Assembly: GCF_004299445.1 (NCBI RefSeq)
Contig: NZ_SCTC01000088.1
Span: forward strand, 1-64,000
Source: Phenylobacterium sp.
Lineage (GTDB): Bacteria; Pseudomonadota; Alphaproteobacteria; Caulobacterales; Caulobacteraceae
Length of the DNA: 64,000 nt
Direction: 5' to 3'
The notes beneath the pieces were generated by a model. It saw only the letters and a program-made list of their open reading frames with translations, made no database searches and was not told the origin of the DNA. A program made the position numbers and the translations under genes. Numbering within the stretch: the stretch's first letter is position 1; each line of letters starts with the position of its first letter. Shown here piece by piece: positions 52,404-62,024 of the stretch.

Positions 52404-54035
52404 TCATCGAGACAGGTCAAATCCGTCGTAGCCTGCTGCGGCCGACGCCTCGCAGGCCTGCAGGTAGAGGGGCAAGCCGCCCGGGTAGTTGAGAAACTGC
52501 CGCGGCTTCCCGGGGATGTTCGCGCCGAGGTACCAAGAGTCCGCATAGGGAAAGAGCGTCATCGCTCCAGCGTCCTCGACATGCTGCGACCACGCCGCCT
52601 GGGCGGACGCCGTCGCCTCGAGGCGGCGGTAGCCGCCGCCTCGCACATGCGCGAGGAACCTGACGACGTGCTCACCTTGCAGTTCGGCGCAGGTCGGCCC
52701 GTTGCAGAACCCTGAAGGACTTTGCGGACCATAGAGAAAGAGCAGATTCGGGAACCCGGTGGTGGCCATGCCCAGGTAGGTGGCGGCGCCGGCGGCCCAG
52801 GTCTCAGTAAGGCTCGCGCCGCTCGTTCCGCGGATATCGATCTGTGTCAGACCGCCGGTAACCGCATCGAAACCTGTGGCCAGGACCAGGAGGTCGATGT
52901 CGTGGTCGCGTTGCGCGGTCCGCACCCCCGTGGCGGTCAGTTCCTGTATTGGATCGGCCCTCAAGTCCACGAGTGTTACGCTCGGCTGATTGAAGACGTC
53001 GTAGTAGGTCTGTTCCAGGGAGGGCCGCTTGACGCCGAACGGGTGCGGCGGTTCCGCAGGCGCGAGCGTCTCGGCGAGGACCGGATCCTCGACCCGTTCA
53101 TGCACCTTCTCGCGCCAGAAATCATAGGCTGTCCGGTTCGCCGCCATATTGGTCAGGATGTCGCCGAAGGTGGCGGACCAGAAAGCGAAGCCCCCCGCCG
53201 CCCAGCACGTCTCGTAAACGCGTCGCCGCTCCTCTTCGGACGCCTCGAGCGCCGACTCGCCGCCGATCCGCTTGAAGTCGAACCCGCCGAAGTTGAGCGG
53301 CCGGCTCGCGAAGCGCGCGGGATACTCCCGCTTCAGCGCCGCCTGGTCTTCCACGCTCAAGTGACACTGACGCATGGGCAAGGCGATAATGGGCGTGCGT
53401 TGGAAAACGATGACCTCACACGCGACCGCGGCCGCCTCTTGCACCACCTGGACCCCGCTGGCTCCGGTCCCAAGGACGCCGACCCGCTTGCCGGCCATGT
53501 CGACGCCGTCCTGCGGCCAGAGGGCAGTGTGGTGGGCAAGACCCTCAAAGCGGTCGAGGCCGGGGAGATCGGGCGTGTACGGCTTGGCGGCAAATCCGGT
53601 GCACATCAGCAGGAAGCGCGTTTCGAGCGCCTCGCCCGTGCTGGTGCGCACCTCCCAAGTCTGGCGCGTCTCGTCGAACCTCGCTCCTTCGACGCGACAC
53701 CCAAACTGGATGTCCCTCCGCAGATCGAGCTTGCGGTCCACATGGTCGAAGTAGCGGCGAAGTTCCGCCCAGGCCGGGAAGCGCTCGCTCCAGCACCAGT
53801 CCTGCCACAGCTCGGGGTCCGAGTACTCGTAGAGCGGAACGTGGCTGTCGACCCGTGCGCCGGGATAGCAGTTCCAGTACCAGATCCCGCCCAGGTCCGG
53901 AGCGGCCTCGAGCAGGCGGACCCGGAACCCGAGCTCCCGCAACCGCCGGAGCTGATAGAGGCCGCTGAAGCCTGCGCCTACGACGATGACCTCGAACGGT
54001 TCTGCCGATGGTGATGGGGCGGCGCCGTCCGTCAT
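52404..54035 (-). CDS. Flavin-containing Baeyer-Villiger monooxygenase
   Basis: A 543-residue FAD/NADPH enzyme converting cyclic or linear ketones to lactones or esters. The first Rossmann motif is VIVVGAGFSGLYQLRRL, followed by GGIWYWNCYPGARVD, a type I hallmark. The fingerprint FxGxxxHxxxW is present as FEGLAHHTALW. The second Rossmann motif is GVLGTGASGVQVVQ. The ATG at 54035 overlaps the OB-fold fragment's stop region. Genes for a P450 and hydratase-type enzymes around it suggest breakdown of a cyclic terpenoid- or steroid-like ketone. Substrate inferred only from context. Confidence 0.93.
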   Translation of the reverse strand: MTDGAAPSPSAEPFEVIVVGAGFSGLYQLRRLRELGFRVRLLEAAPDLGGIWYWNCYPGARVDSHVPLYEYSDPELWQDWCWSERFPAWAELRRYFDHVDRKLDLRRDIQFGCRVEGARFDETRQTWEVRTSTGEALETRFLLMCTGFAAKPYTPDLPGLDRFEGLAHHTALWPQDGVDMAGKRVGVLGTGASGVQVVQEAAAVACEVIVFQRTPIIALPMRQCHLSVEDQAALKREYPARFASRPLNFGGFDFKRIGGESALEASEEERRRVYETCWAAGGFAFWSATFGDILTNMAANRTAYDFWREKVHERVEDPVLAETLAPAEPPHPFGVKRPSLEQTYYDVFNQPSVTLVDLRADPIQELTATGVRTAQRDHDIDLLVLATGFDAVTGGLTQIDIRGTSGASLTETWAAGAATYLGMATTGFPNLLFLYGPQSPSGFCNGPTCAELQGEHVVRFLAHVRGGGYRRLEATASAQAAWSQHVEDAGAMTLFPYADSWYLGANIPGKPRQFLNYPGGLPLYLQACEASAAAGYDGFDLSR

Positions 54036-54245
54036 TGTCCGTCCGTCCTGTCGGCTGTCGGCTCGACGAGTTCGAACCAGGGCGCCATGACGCCTTCGCC
54101 GAGGTCGTGGAAGGCCAGGCGGACCGGAAGCCCCAGCCGCAGTGCGTCGGGCGCACAGCGCGTCAGGCGGCTTGCGAGCCGCACCCCTTCCTCCAGTTCC
54201 ACGACGGCCGCGACGTAGGGCACGTCCTTCGCGTCGCCGGCATCG
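54032..54245 (-). pseudogene. C-terminal fragment of a DUF35 OB-fold protein
   Basis: Reads DVPYVAAVVELEEGVRLASR, then DALRLGLPVRLAFHDLGEGV ending in FELVEPTADRTDGQ, which matches the OB-fold half of DUF35 proteins that partner thiolases or other CoA enzymes. The N-terminal rubredoxin-like zinc ribbon is missing; upstream sequence is unrelated. The stop overlaps the start of the Baeyer-Villiger gene, so it was once the gene before it in the operon. Confidence 0.7.
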
Positions 54246-54397
54246 GCAGATCGCGGGCCTCGAGGCGCCGCGCAGCGGTCTGCACCATGGCGAGCGTGGT
54301 TTTCGGCAACATCCAACAACCCGATCAAGGCCAGACGTCCATAACATGCTTGTGTCATACCTAACGCATATCTGTGTGATGATGCAAGAGACCCAGG
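54246..54397. promoter_or_regulatory. Divergent promoter region of the catabolic genes
   Basis: This 152-bp stretch separates the minus-strand P450/monooxygenase genes from the plus-strand CMD/MaoC/IclR genes. An AT-richer core contains TTGTGTCATACC (54350-54361), which is two mismatches from the TTGTANCATACA motif, then ACGCATATCTGTGTGATGAT. The IclR regulator encoded at 55831 is the natural candidate to act here. Confidence 0.4.
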
Positions 54398-54979
54398 ATG
54401 CACGTGGAACCCCGGGTGCCGGTGCTGGATCTGCCCAATGCGCGGGACGCGGCGCGTCGGCATGGGCTGCCCGAAGCCTTCGCCGAGCTCAGCGTGTTCC
54501 GCATCCTGTTACGCCACCCGACGGTGGCGCTGCGCCTCGGCGACCTGTTGCAAACGCTCCTGTTCACCGGGAACGCGCTCGACCCGCGGCTCCGCGAGTT
54601 GCTCATCCTCCGGATCGGTTGGCGGACGGGCGCAGTCTACGAATGGACCCAGCACTGGCGGGTCGCACGCGGCCTGGATATCCCCGAAGCCGATCTCCTG
54701 GCGGTGCGGCGTTGGCGCGAGGCGGCGGAACTCAGCGAGGCTGATCGGGCCGTGCAGGCGACCGACGACACCCTCGACACCGGGGCCATCGGCGACGAGG
54801 CGTGGGCGGCCTGCTGCCGCCACCTCCGCTCGGATCAGGAGAGGATCGAGCTGGTCATCGCCTTGGGAAACTGGACCATGTTCTCGCAGCTGCTGCAAAG
54901 CCTGCAGGCGCCGATCGAAGACGGGGTCGCAGCCTGGCCGCCGGATGGTGAAGTCCCCTTCGTCGGAACCCAACCCTGA
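54398..54979 (+). CDS. Carboxymuconolactone decarboxylase-family protein
   Basis: A 193-residue helical protein of the AhpD/CMD fold. The core is LDPRLRELLILRIGWRTGAV, then YEWTQHWRVARG. The Glu and His replace the CxxC pair of AhpD-type members, so it is more like the lyase/isomerase type found in catabolic operons. The stop overlaps the following MaoC start (TGATG), indicating coupling. The exact reaction is unknown; a step after lactone formation is possible. Confidence 0.85.
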   Translation: MHVEPRVPVLDLPNARDAARRHGLPEAFAELSVFRILLRHPTVALRLGDLLQTLLFTGNALDPRLRELLILRIGWRTGAVYEWTQHWRVARGLDIPEADLLAVRRWREAAELSEADRAVQATDDTLDTGAIGDEAWAACCRHLRSDQERIELVIALGNWTMFSQLLQSLQAPIEDGVAAWPPDGEVPFVGTQP

Positions 54980-55822
54980 TGCCGCGCAAACCGATCTCGG
55001 CCGAGCTCGTCGGTCTCACGCTTCCTGCCGTGACGCGCACCTGGTCCCCGCGCGACGCGATCCTCTATGCGCTCGGCGTCGGCGCGAGGCCCGCCGAGGA
55101 TCTCGAGTACGTCTACGAAGGCCGAGGCCCAAGGTGCTGCCGACCTTCGCCGTGATCGCCGGCGGCGGGGCCATGAGCGCCGTCATGCGCGACGTCGACA
55201 TGCGTCTGGAGATGCTGCTGCACGGAGAGCAGTCCGTTGAGCTTTTCCGACCCCTTCCTCCGCAGGCCGCGGTGACGGTGACGGGGCGGATCACCGAGGT
55301 TTGGGACAAGGCAAGGCCGCAGTCATCGGCATCGAAAGCCACGGATGCGACAGCGACGGCGAGCTGTTCCGGACCCACGCCACCCTGTTCGTGCGCGGCG
55401 GCGGAGGCTTCGGCGGCGAGAGAGGCCCAGCCTCCGCCGACGCGGCGCCACCGGCGCGCGAGGCGGACATCACCGTGGCGTTTGAGACACGCCCGGAACA
55501 GGGCGCCATTTACCGCCTCTCCGGCGACCTGAACCCGATTCACATCGATCCGGACTTCGCGCTAAAGAGCGGCTTTCCGGCGCCCTTCATGCACGGCCTC
55601 TGCACCTATGGCGTCGTCGGCCGTGCGATCCTGCGGGAACCATGCCATGACGATCCCGCAGCGTTTCGCGCCATGCGGGGCCGCTTCTCAGATCGTGTGG
55701 GCTTTGGCGACACGATCACGACGCGCATCTGGCGGGACGGGCCCGCTCGGGCCCTCGTGCAGGCCGAGACACAGGACGGCCGGGTCGTGCTGTCCAACGC
55801 CGAGGCGAGGTTCACGGAGTAG
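54979..55822 (+). pseudogene. MaoC-type enoyl-CoA hydratase, two frameshifts
   Basis: A double hot-dog hydratase 2. Frame one: MPRKPISAELVGLTLPAVTR to VYEGRGP. After a one-base loss near 55131: KVLPTFAVIAGGGAMSAVMR to EVWDK. After another near 55310: KAAVIGIESHGCDSDGELFR and the catalytic YRLSGDLNPIHIDPDFALKS (Asp and His), FMHGLCTYG. Both shifts are explained by a single missing base in a short A or G run. The gene would otherwise add water to trans-2-enoyl-CoA esters. Coupled to the CMD gene. Confidence 0.85.
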
Positions 55823-55830
55823 GTTCGCCC

Positions 55831-56601
55831 ATGCGCAGTCCCGACGCTTCCGTCGTCAAATCCGCCGCTCGGACGCTTGAGATCTTCGAGTATTTCGATG
55901 CCGTGCGGCGACCGGCGCCCATCCACGACGTCGCGCAGGCGCTTGGCTATCCGCATTCGAGCACCGCAGCACTGCTGCGAAGCCTGGCGGACCTCGGCTA
56001 CCTCGAATACTCGATCACGGACAAGACGTTCTTCCCGTCCATCCGCGTGTCACTGCTGGGCCACTGGGTCGGCGAGGAAATCCTGTCGCTGCGAGGCATC
56101 CAGCACCAGATGCGGCCGATCGCAGATGCGACGGGCATGACCGTCGTGCTCGGGTCGATCAGCGACGGCTACTGCCAGTACGTTCGTGTGCTCGAGGCGG
56201 AGACGCCGATCCGATATCACGTAAAGGCCGGCGACCGGCGGTGCCTGGCTCGCTCCACGCTCGGCCACGTCCTGCTTGGACAAGAGCCTTTGGAACCCCG
56301 ACGCATTCTGATCCTCCGGGCCCTGGCGACGTGGGACGGACCCGATGCCGCGCCGTCCGCGGAGGCCGTCGAGAAGCAAGCCGGCCAGGCTGCCGCCCGA
56401 GGCTTCGCGTTCAACGTCGGGCTGGTGACGCCGCACGCGGCGATGCTCGCGGTCCCGCTGCGCGCGGGCTACGCCAACCGGCCGCTCGCACTCGCGGTGG
56501 CGGCCGCCGAGCCCTTCTTCCAGGGGCGCAGGACGGAGATCCTGGACATTCTCCGAAGCGCCCTTACCGACCTCGCGCCTGCTGAGCGGGCCTCGGCCTA
56601 G
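55831..56601 (+). CDS. IclR-family transcriptional regulator
   Basis: A 256-residue regulator. The winged HTH covers about 8-70 (SAARTLEIFEYFDAVRRPAP, VAQALGYPHSSTAALLRSLA). The ligand domain includes MTVVLGSISDGYCQYVRVLE and ends with LRAGYANRPLALAVA. IclR proteins often control aromatic or lactone catabolism. It starts 8 bp after the hydratase and likely regulates the divergent catabolic operons through the 54246-54397 region. Confidence 0.9.
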   Translation: MRSPDASVVKSAARTLEIFEYFDAVRRPAPIHDVAQALGYPHSSTAALLRSLADLGYLEYSITDKTFFPSIRVSLLGHWVGEEILSLRGIQHQMRPIADATGMTVVLGSISDGYCQYVRVLEAETPIRYHVKAGDRRCLARSTLGHVLLGQEPLEPRRILILRALATWDGPDAAPSAEAVEKQAGQAAARGFAFNVGLVTPHAAMLAVPLRAGYANRPLALAVAAAEPFFQGRRTEILDILRSALTDLAPAERASA

Positions 56602-56613
56602 GTTTGCCTGGCC

Positions 56614-57396
56614 TCAGCGCAGGGCGCTCAGGGGCTGCGACACGTCACCGTAGCCGGCGTCGGGCGGGATCACGAGCACACGCTCTCCATCTCGCACCGT
56701 GACTTCGGGCAGCACCGTGACCAACGTCCGGGCGCGGGCGCGGGCCAGGCATTCGCGCGCATTCTGGGCCTCCGCGAGGAGTCGCAGGTTCATAAGAGTC
56801 GGGAAGATGATGGTGCGCTCGCCCGATGCGGCCATTCGCACGGCCTCTGCGGGCGCAATCCATTCCGCGTCGACGGTTTCGCGCCCATCGCAGGCCGCCA
56901 CTTGTCCCGGCGGAGCGTGCAAGACGTAGAACCATGTATCGAAACGCTTCGGCATCATGGTGGGCGTGATCCAGCGGGCGAAGACGGCCAGATCGTCGAG
57001 CCGAAGTTTGACGCCGAGATCGCGCACCACGTCGATGAAAGCGAGCTCGCCGGCGTCCACTGCGCTGCGGACCGAGGCGTCGCACGGCGCCTCGAACGGC
57101 GCGCCGTCCGAAGACTGCGCGAGCAGAATGCCCGCCTCCTCGAAGGCCTCACGGATTGCTCCAATGCGCAAGGTCCGTTGCACGGCATCCAGCTTGTCCC
57201 ACCCCAACGCATGCTGTGCCCAACCTTGATCGCTGTCGCCCGCGTGGGTCTTGCCGCCCGGAAACACCAGCGCACCGGAAGCGAAATCGATCTGATGATG
57301 GCGCTTCACCATCAGGACCTGAAACTCCGGCTGATCGCGCAGCAGCAGCACCGTCGCCGCCGGCTTCGGTTCGGGCGCTTGTGGCGCGTCAGGCAT
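56614..57396 (-). CDS. NUDIX hydrolase
   Basis: A 260-residue NUDIX protein. The box is split in the way seen in NUDT19-like members: GALVFPGGKTHAGD, a 30-residue insert, then GAIREAFEEAGILLA containing REUxEExGU. Such proteins often hydrolyse CoA or acyl-CoA diphosphate bonds, which would fit its place among CoA-linked genes; the activity is inferred. I use the ATG at 57396 (MPDAPQAPEPKPAATVLLLR). It converges on iclR. Confidence 0.87.
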   Translation of the reverse strand: MPDAPQAPEPKPAATVLLLRDQPEFQVLMVKRHHQIDFASGALVFPGGKTHAGDSDQGWAQHALGWDKLDAVQRTLRIGAIREAFEEAGILLAQSSDGAPFEAPCDASVRSAVDAGELAFIDVVRDLGVKLRLDDLAVFARWITPTMMPKRFDTWFYVLHAPPGQVAACDGRETVDAEWIAPAEAVRMAASGERTIIFPTLMNLRLLAEAQNARECLARARARTLVTVLPEVTVRDGERVLVIPPDAGYGDVSQPLSALR

Positions 57397-57459
57397 CCTG
57401 GCTCTCCCTGAAACCCGCATAGCGGGCGCTCTGTACACTGTGCCGGCCGGGCGGCGTCG

Positions 57460-57906
57460 CTAGCCCTTTGGCCGGGGGTTCTGGATCAGTACGGTTCCCT
57501 GGGCCGAGCCGCATAGCCGGCCCTCGTTCTCCATCTCAATCCGCACGACGGCCGTCTGTTTGCTCATCGACAGGATCTCAGCGTGCGCGCGCACCGCTCC
57601 CGTGGAAACCGGCGCCAGCAGGTTGATCTTGAACTCTGTCGTTGCGGCCCACTGCCCCTTCTCCATGTGTGGATAACACACGCATCCCAGCACGTGGTCG
57701 CAAAGCGCCGAGTGGACACCGCCGTGCATGTTGCCGAAGCTCGTCAACAGTCTTGGATCGACAGTCATCTCCGCCGTGAGGCGTCCAGGCTCGATGTTGG
57801 TCACCCGGATGCCGAGGAACTCGGGCAGGCCCGTCATCCGGTTGCTACTGGCGATGAAGCCGTCGACGATCTCGGGTTGGAAGGCGGGCATGCGGCGCGC
57901 GATCAT
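57460..57906 (-). CDS. PaaI-type acyl-CoA thioesterase
   Basis: A 148-residue single hot-dog protein with the catalytic loop GNMHGGVHSALCDHVLGCVC and the strand ATTEFKINLLAPVSTGAVRA. It would hydrolyse acyl-CoA or aryl-CoA intermediates. The ATG at 57906 is supported by GGGAGGG nine bases upstream. It lies 14 bp after the stop of the nitronate monooxygenase fragment and was probably in its operon. Confidence 0.88.
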   Translation of the reverse strand: MIARRMPAFQPEIVDGFIASSNRMTGLPEFLGIRVTNIEPGRLTAEMTVDPRLLTSFGNMHGGVHSALCDHVLGCVCYPHMEKGQWAATTEFKINLLAPVSTGAVRAHAEILSMSKQTAVVRIEMENEGRLCGSAQGTVLIQNPRPKG

Positions 57907-57920
57907 CGTGACCCTCCCGA

Positions 57921-58373
57921 TCAGGAAGACGTCTGAGCGCGGGCCAGTGCAGCCTCCGCGCCGGACACGAGATCGGCCAAGACATCGCGGGCCGGGCGGA
58001 TCGCCTTGATGAGTCCCATGCCCTGGCCGGCAAATCCCGGCACGATGTCCTTGCGCTCCGCGCGCGAAGCCGCCGACATGACCGGGCCGGCCACCATGGA
58101 TTGCAAGGGCATCGGCAGCGGGTCCCTGCCAGCGTCGACCCAGGCCTGGGCCCACTTGTTGCGGATCACGCGCGCCGGCTTTCCCGTCACGGACTTGGAC
58201 ACCATGGTGTCGCCATCACCGCCTTCCACGAGGGCTTCCTTCTGGAACGGAAGAAGGCCTGCCTCATCGGTCGCCAGGAAGGCCGTCCCCACCCAGGCCC
58301 CCTCCGCGCCCAGCATGAAAGCCGCGGCGACGCCGCGACCGTCTGTGATGCCGAGGCATCGAAGGGGGTCCCC
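57921..58373 (-). pseudogene. C-terminal fragment of a nitronate monooxygenase
   Basis: ITDGRGVAAAFMLGAEGAWV then GTAFLATDEAG is the FMN-phosphate-binding segment of NMO/2-nitropropane dioxygenase-like TIM barrels, followed by KSVTGKPARVIRNKWAQAW and the family's C-terminus. The first 200 or so residues are absent and the reading before ITDGRG is not family-like. It abuts the cut end of the half-length TetR gene, so a deletion probably joined the two. Confidence 0.78.
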
Positions 58374-58374
58374 C

Positions 58375-59025
58375 TCATTCCCTATCCACGGGATCGAGTC
58401 GTGCGCTGGGGGGGAGCCGATGCGCCTCACGACTACCGCCCGATCGCCCGTGGATGATCAAGTCCCGTAGGCCTTCGACGAGGCGGCGGCCGTTAAGCAG
58501 CTTTCGTGGCGGGGCCTGGGACACGGCGACAGGCGTCAACAGCACGAGGCCAAGGATGAGTTGAGAGGCGATCAGGCATTCGCAGCTTCGGATGGTCCCC
58601 GCTGAACGTCTCGCCTCGAGGACGGGCGCCAGCCTATTCGCGAGCTCTTCGAACGCGCCCTGGACATGGCGCCGGCGGCTTTCCGGGAGGGACCAGATGG
58701 AACCCAGCGCGCCCAACTCAGCATGCTTCGGGTTGCAGACCCCCGCGACGAAAGACGTCACGACCTTGAGGGGGTTGCTGTGCCGACGCATCGCACCGTT
58801 CAGATGCCAGGCGAGCACCCGGCAGGACCGTTCGTGGATTTGAAACAGCCCGTCTACCTTGTCCACTTCCTTGGCCAAGGCCCTCGATCGGGGGGGCAGC
58901 ACCGTCGACGGCCAGATCCCTCCCGTCGCGTTGAAGCGCCTAGCCGCCCGAACGAAATCCAAGTCGTCCTGCGACTGAAGCAGCGGCGATGCGGACCTGC
59001 GCGGCATCCAGTGACCCGGCTGCAA
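58375..59025 (-). pseudogene. Half-length relative of the tandem TetR protein
   Basis: A 216-residue reading frame matching the first half of the protein at 31695-33095: AARRFNATG (AARRFNAQG), RVLAWHLNGAMRRHSNPLKV (VVAWHLRGATRRRGHPLKV), LILGLVLLTPVAVSQAPPRK (ILGLILWTPVASHRMPPAK), and LIIHGR (LLTYGR). The HTH region is diverged. The second TetR half is missing; the frame ends in unrelated residues at the junction with the nitronate monooxygenase fragment. It might still be made, but more likely it is a truncated remnant. Confidence 0.65.
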
Positions 59026-59087
59026 GGTTCTCCGGCGGCCGGAGAGAGAGGCAGGCGCGCGATGCAGCCCACGCGCCTGCCGCCGTG

Positions 59088-61829
59088 CTAGAAGAAGCGG
59101 TACTGAAGCTCGATCCCAAAGGTTCGCGGCGGCGTCAGCGGGTAGCTCGTCGCGATCCCCTGGGTGACCGGAACAATGGTCGCCCCTCCCGCCGCGGCGG
59201 GGCCGATGTAGCCGGCGCGGCGGCCAGCGACCGCGCCACCCTCGTAGCCTATGTCGTCAAAGATATTCCGTGCGAACAGTATGACTGTGTAATGGTCATC
59301 CTCGGGCGCAAGGGTGAAGCGCGCGTCAACCTGATCCCAAGACGGCGAGCGCGTGTATGCGCGATTGAAGATGCTGCCGTACTGTGCATCGCGCCATGTA
59401 TAGTTCACAGAACCGGTCAGCGCGTATCCAGGCAGCCGCCAAGTGTAGTTGACGTTGACGGCGATCTTGTTCTTGGGCGCGTTCGGAAGCTTCTCACCCT
59501 TCAAGTCCTGGCCAAGCTGGAAACCACCCCCGGTAAGCGCCGTGAAAACGTCGGCCGCGCAGTTGTCCGCCACGGGGGGCGTGAGCGCCCTGGCCCGGCA
59601 ATCAGCCAGCGACCCGATGGGCGTGGACCTGGGATCGAGCGCCGCAGGATCGGCCGGGTCGACCGGCCCACGCGCCCGCGTGATGTGGGAGTCCAGGTAA
59701 GAGTAGTTGAAGAGAATCTGCAGATCCTCGATCGGCTGCCAGATCGCCTCCAGTTCCACCCCTTTCGAGATGGCGCGCGGCACGTTGTAGAACACCGACT
59801 GCGCCTGAGTGATGCCGCCGGCGGTGTTGACGATAGTCAGCGGGATCTGAGCGTCCTTGTACCAGTAGTGGAACGCCGCGATGTTGGTCTGCAGGGTGCG
59901 GCCGAAATTCTTCTTCAGCCCAAACTCGACATTGTCGAGGAACTCGGCGTCCGTGTAGGGGTTCGCCGTGAGCGCCGTGTCTACGCCGATCCGGAAGCCC
60001 CCCGCCTTGTAGCCGCGGCTGTAGCGAATGAAGGCCGTGGTGTCTCGATCGGGTTCCCATTGCAGCGTCGCGTTGCCGGTGACTGCATCCCAATCCGCGT
60101 CGTACTCCCGCCGCGCTCGCCCCGTGGCCGGGTCAAACGTGAAGTCGCGCGAGACGCCCTTCGGGGGTGTCGCCCCGGGAATAAAGAGCGCCTGGGTCAG
60201 GTCGATCGCGGGCGTGAAGGGCCCGGTCTGCTCCGGCGTCAGCCCTGGCGTGCAGGCGAAGAAGGCGAAGCAGAGGACGCGCGCCTCTTCCGACCCCGTC
60301 TTGGTATCCTTCGAGTAGCGCAGACCGACCGTGGCTTTGAGAGTCTCGGTGAACTTGTAGTCCAATTGCCCGTAGATCGCCTGCGACTGCACGTGGAAAC
60401 GCGGCGTGTCGATCGTGCGCTGCAGGAGTGGATTTGGCGGGCAGACATTTCCAAAACGCGGACAACTCGCCCCGAGCGGCGCTGCGATCTGCGGCTGGCC
60501 GTAGAGATAGGTAGAGGTGGGCTGCTCGAAGTGCTCGTTCCAGTAGTAGACGCCGGCCAGCCATTGCAGCGGTCCGTCAGAGGTCGATGCAATGGTAAGC
60601 TCGTGGCTCCACCACTCCTCGATCTCCTGGTAGTTGTAGAGTTGCTGCGGGAATACGGTCAGGCCGCCGGGGAGCGTGAACCGCTCAACGGGAGCCACCG
60701 TGTCGTCCGGCGGACGATTTAGCTTATAGTGATACCGCGTCCCGCCCGTCGTGTACTTCACGTCGAAGTCCGAGGCGTGCCAGGTCCACTCGCTCGCGAA
60801 GATGAAGGTGTCGTTGAGCTTGACTTGGTAAGGAACCGTTGACGCGATCTTGCGCGGATCCGCCGTCGCGGGGTTCGTGCATCCCAGCGGCGAAGGATTG
60901 CTGACGGTGGTCGCCCGACCACTGCAGCCGTAGCCGGGCTCGAGGCTGGTGGCTCCGTTTGCGATCTCGAAGGTGGCGTATGGACCAGGTGTCCAGGTCC
61001 CGCGTGACCCGGGTCCGCCACTGCCGTTTCGCCATTGGATCGTCGTGAGCTTGGCCCAGCCTTCGAAATTCTCGTTGAATTCGAACTTGAGCTGGCCCTC
61101 GACGATGTTGGTGTCGATGACATTGCCTTCGTCCGGCTGCCCAGGAACGATATTGTCGTACCAGCCCTTGCGCTGCTTTTCCCAGTTCGCCGCCAGTCTG
61201 AACCGGACCCCGGGAATCACCGTCGGTCCCGAGACCGCGCCTTCGATGATGTGCCGATCGTAGTTGGCATACGTCGCGCGGACTTCCGCATACATTTCGT
61301 CGGTGGGCCGCTTGGACACGAGGTTGATGGCGCCAGCGATGGCGTTGCGCCCATAGAGCGTTGCCTGCGGCCCCCGCAGGACCTCCACCCGTTCGAGGAA
61401 CAGCGGTGACTTTCCGGCCTCCACGGTCGAGGTCGTGTAGATGCCATCCGAATAGACGGAGACGGACGGGTCGGCGGCATGCACATTGGTCGTCCGCCCC
61501 ACCCCGCGCAGCGACACGCGGTCGAGTTGGCTGGAGTACTGGAGGCCGGGCGTGAAGTTTGTGAGGTCTGATACAGTCGTAATGCCCAGGAGGTCGCGCT
61601 TCTCGGAGGTGAATGCCGAGATCGCCACCGGCACGTCTTGCAGGTTCTGTTCGCGGCGCTCCGCCGTCACAACGAGTTCCTCGATGGTGTTCGCCGGCTG
61701 GGCCGCGGCGGCTCCCGCCGCGAACGCCGCACAGCTCGCAAACAGGACAGTCTTAACGCGCGCAGCCCGCCGACGCTGCCGCGAGCTAACGCACACACCG
61801 ATCGCAGCTGCATTTACTATCGTTGTCAT
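59088..61829 (-). CDS. TonB-dependent receptor of locus B (intact)
   Basis: A 913-residue receptor orthologous in organisation to the broken one at 33881-36595. The ATG at 61829 follows GGGGAGG. The basic N-terminus and hydrophobic VKTVLFASCAAFAAGAAAAQ form the signal; then IEELVVTAERREQNLQDVPV, plug EVLRGPQATLYGRNAIAG, and a barrel ending GIELQYRFF. At the site of the locus A stop codon it has Trp (NFEGWAKL). It is the only member of locus B that is fully open. Confidence 0.93.
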   Translation of the reverse strand: MTTIVNAAAIGVCVSSRQRRRAARVKTVLFASCAAFAAGAAAAQPANTIEELVVTAERREQNLQDVPVAISAFTSEKRDLLGITTVSDLTNFTPGLQYSSQLDRVSLRGVGRTTNVHAADPSVSVYSDGIYTTSTVEAGKSPLFLERVEVLRGPQATLYGRNAIAGAINLVSKRPTDEMYAEVRATYANYDRHIIEGAVSGPTVIPGVRFRLAANWEKQRKGWYDNIVPGQPDEGNVIDTNIVEGQLKFEFNENFEGWAKLTTIQWRNGSGGPGSRGTWTPGPYATFEIANGATSLEPGYGCSGRATTVSNPSPLGCTNPATADPRKIASTVPYQVKLNDTFIFASEWTWHASDFDVKYTTGGTRYHYKLNRPPDDTVAPVERFTLPGGLTVFPQQLYNYQEIEEWWSHELTIASTSDGPLQWLAGVYYWNEHFEQPTSTYLYGQPQIAAPLGASCPRFGNVCPPNPLLQRTIDTPRFHVQSQAIYGQLDYKFTETLKATVGLRYSKDTKTGSEEARVLCFAFFACTPGLTPEQTGPFTPAIDLTQALFIPGATPPKGVSRDFTFDPATGRARREYDADWDAVTGNATLQWEPDRDTTAFIRYSRGYKAGGFRIGVDTALTANPYTDAEFLDNVEFGLKKNFGRTLQTNIAAFHYWYKDAQIPLTIVNTAGGITQAQSVFYNVPRAISKGVELEAIWQPIEDLQILFNYSYLDSHITRARGPVDPADPAALDPRSTPIGSLADCRARALTPPVADNCAADVFTALTGGGFQLGQDLKGEKLPNAPKNKIAVNVNYTWRLPGYALTGSVNYTWRDAQYGSIFNRAYTRSPSWDQVDARFTLAPEDDHYTVILFARNIFDDIGYEGGAVAGRRAGYIGPAAAGGATIVPVTQGIATSYPLTPPRTFGIELQYRFF

Positions 61830-61835
61830 ACGATA
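61818..61835. promoter_or_regulatory. Inverted repeat over the locus B TBDR start
   Basis: TATCGT (61818-61823) and ACGATA (61830-61835) form a perfect inverted repeat with a 6-nt spacer containing the TBDR start codon (61827-61829). A protein bound here, or a small hairpin in the mRNA, could block expression. Candidate only. Confidence 0.35.
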
Positions 61836-61931
61836 CCAACCTCCCCGACTTCACTCCAGACGCGTCTCGGCGCGCGTTGCGTACAAAGGTCTTCCACACC
61901 GCGGAGTGCGTCAATGGTCGGGGAAGAAATT

Positions 61932-61947
61932 TGTAACGTTCGTCACA
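61932..61947. promoter_or_regulatory. Inverted repeat upstream of the locus B TBDR
   Basis: TGTAACG (61932-61938) and CGTCACA (61941-61947) match in 6 of 7 positions, 103-118 bp upstream of the TBDR start. This is a plausible site for a MarR- or GntR-type dimer. Confidence 0.35.
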
Positions 61948-62024
61948 GAATGGGAGCTAGCTGCGCAGGGGCATCTGGGACCGAAAATTATGTAGATCGG
62001 CCGCTCATCCTTCCAGTGCAAAAC

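Noticed and set aside
58989..60722. A 577-residue plus-strand frame opposite the locus B TBDR
   Set aside because: Antisense shadow of the intact receptor at 59088-61829.
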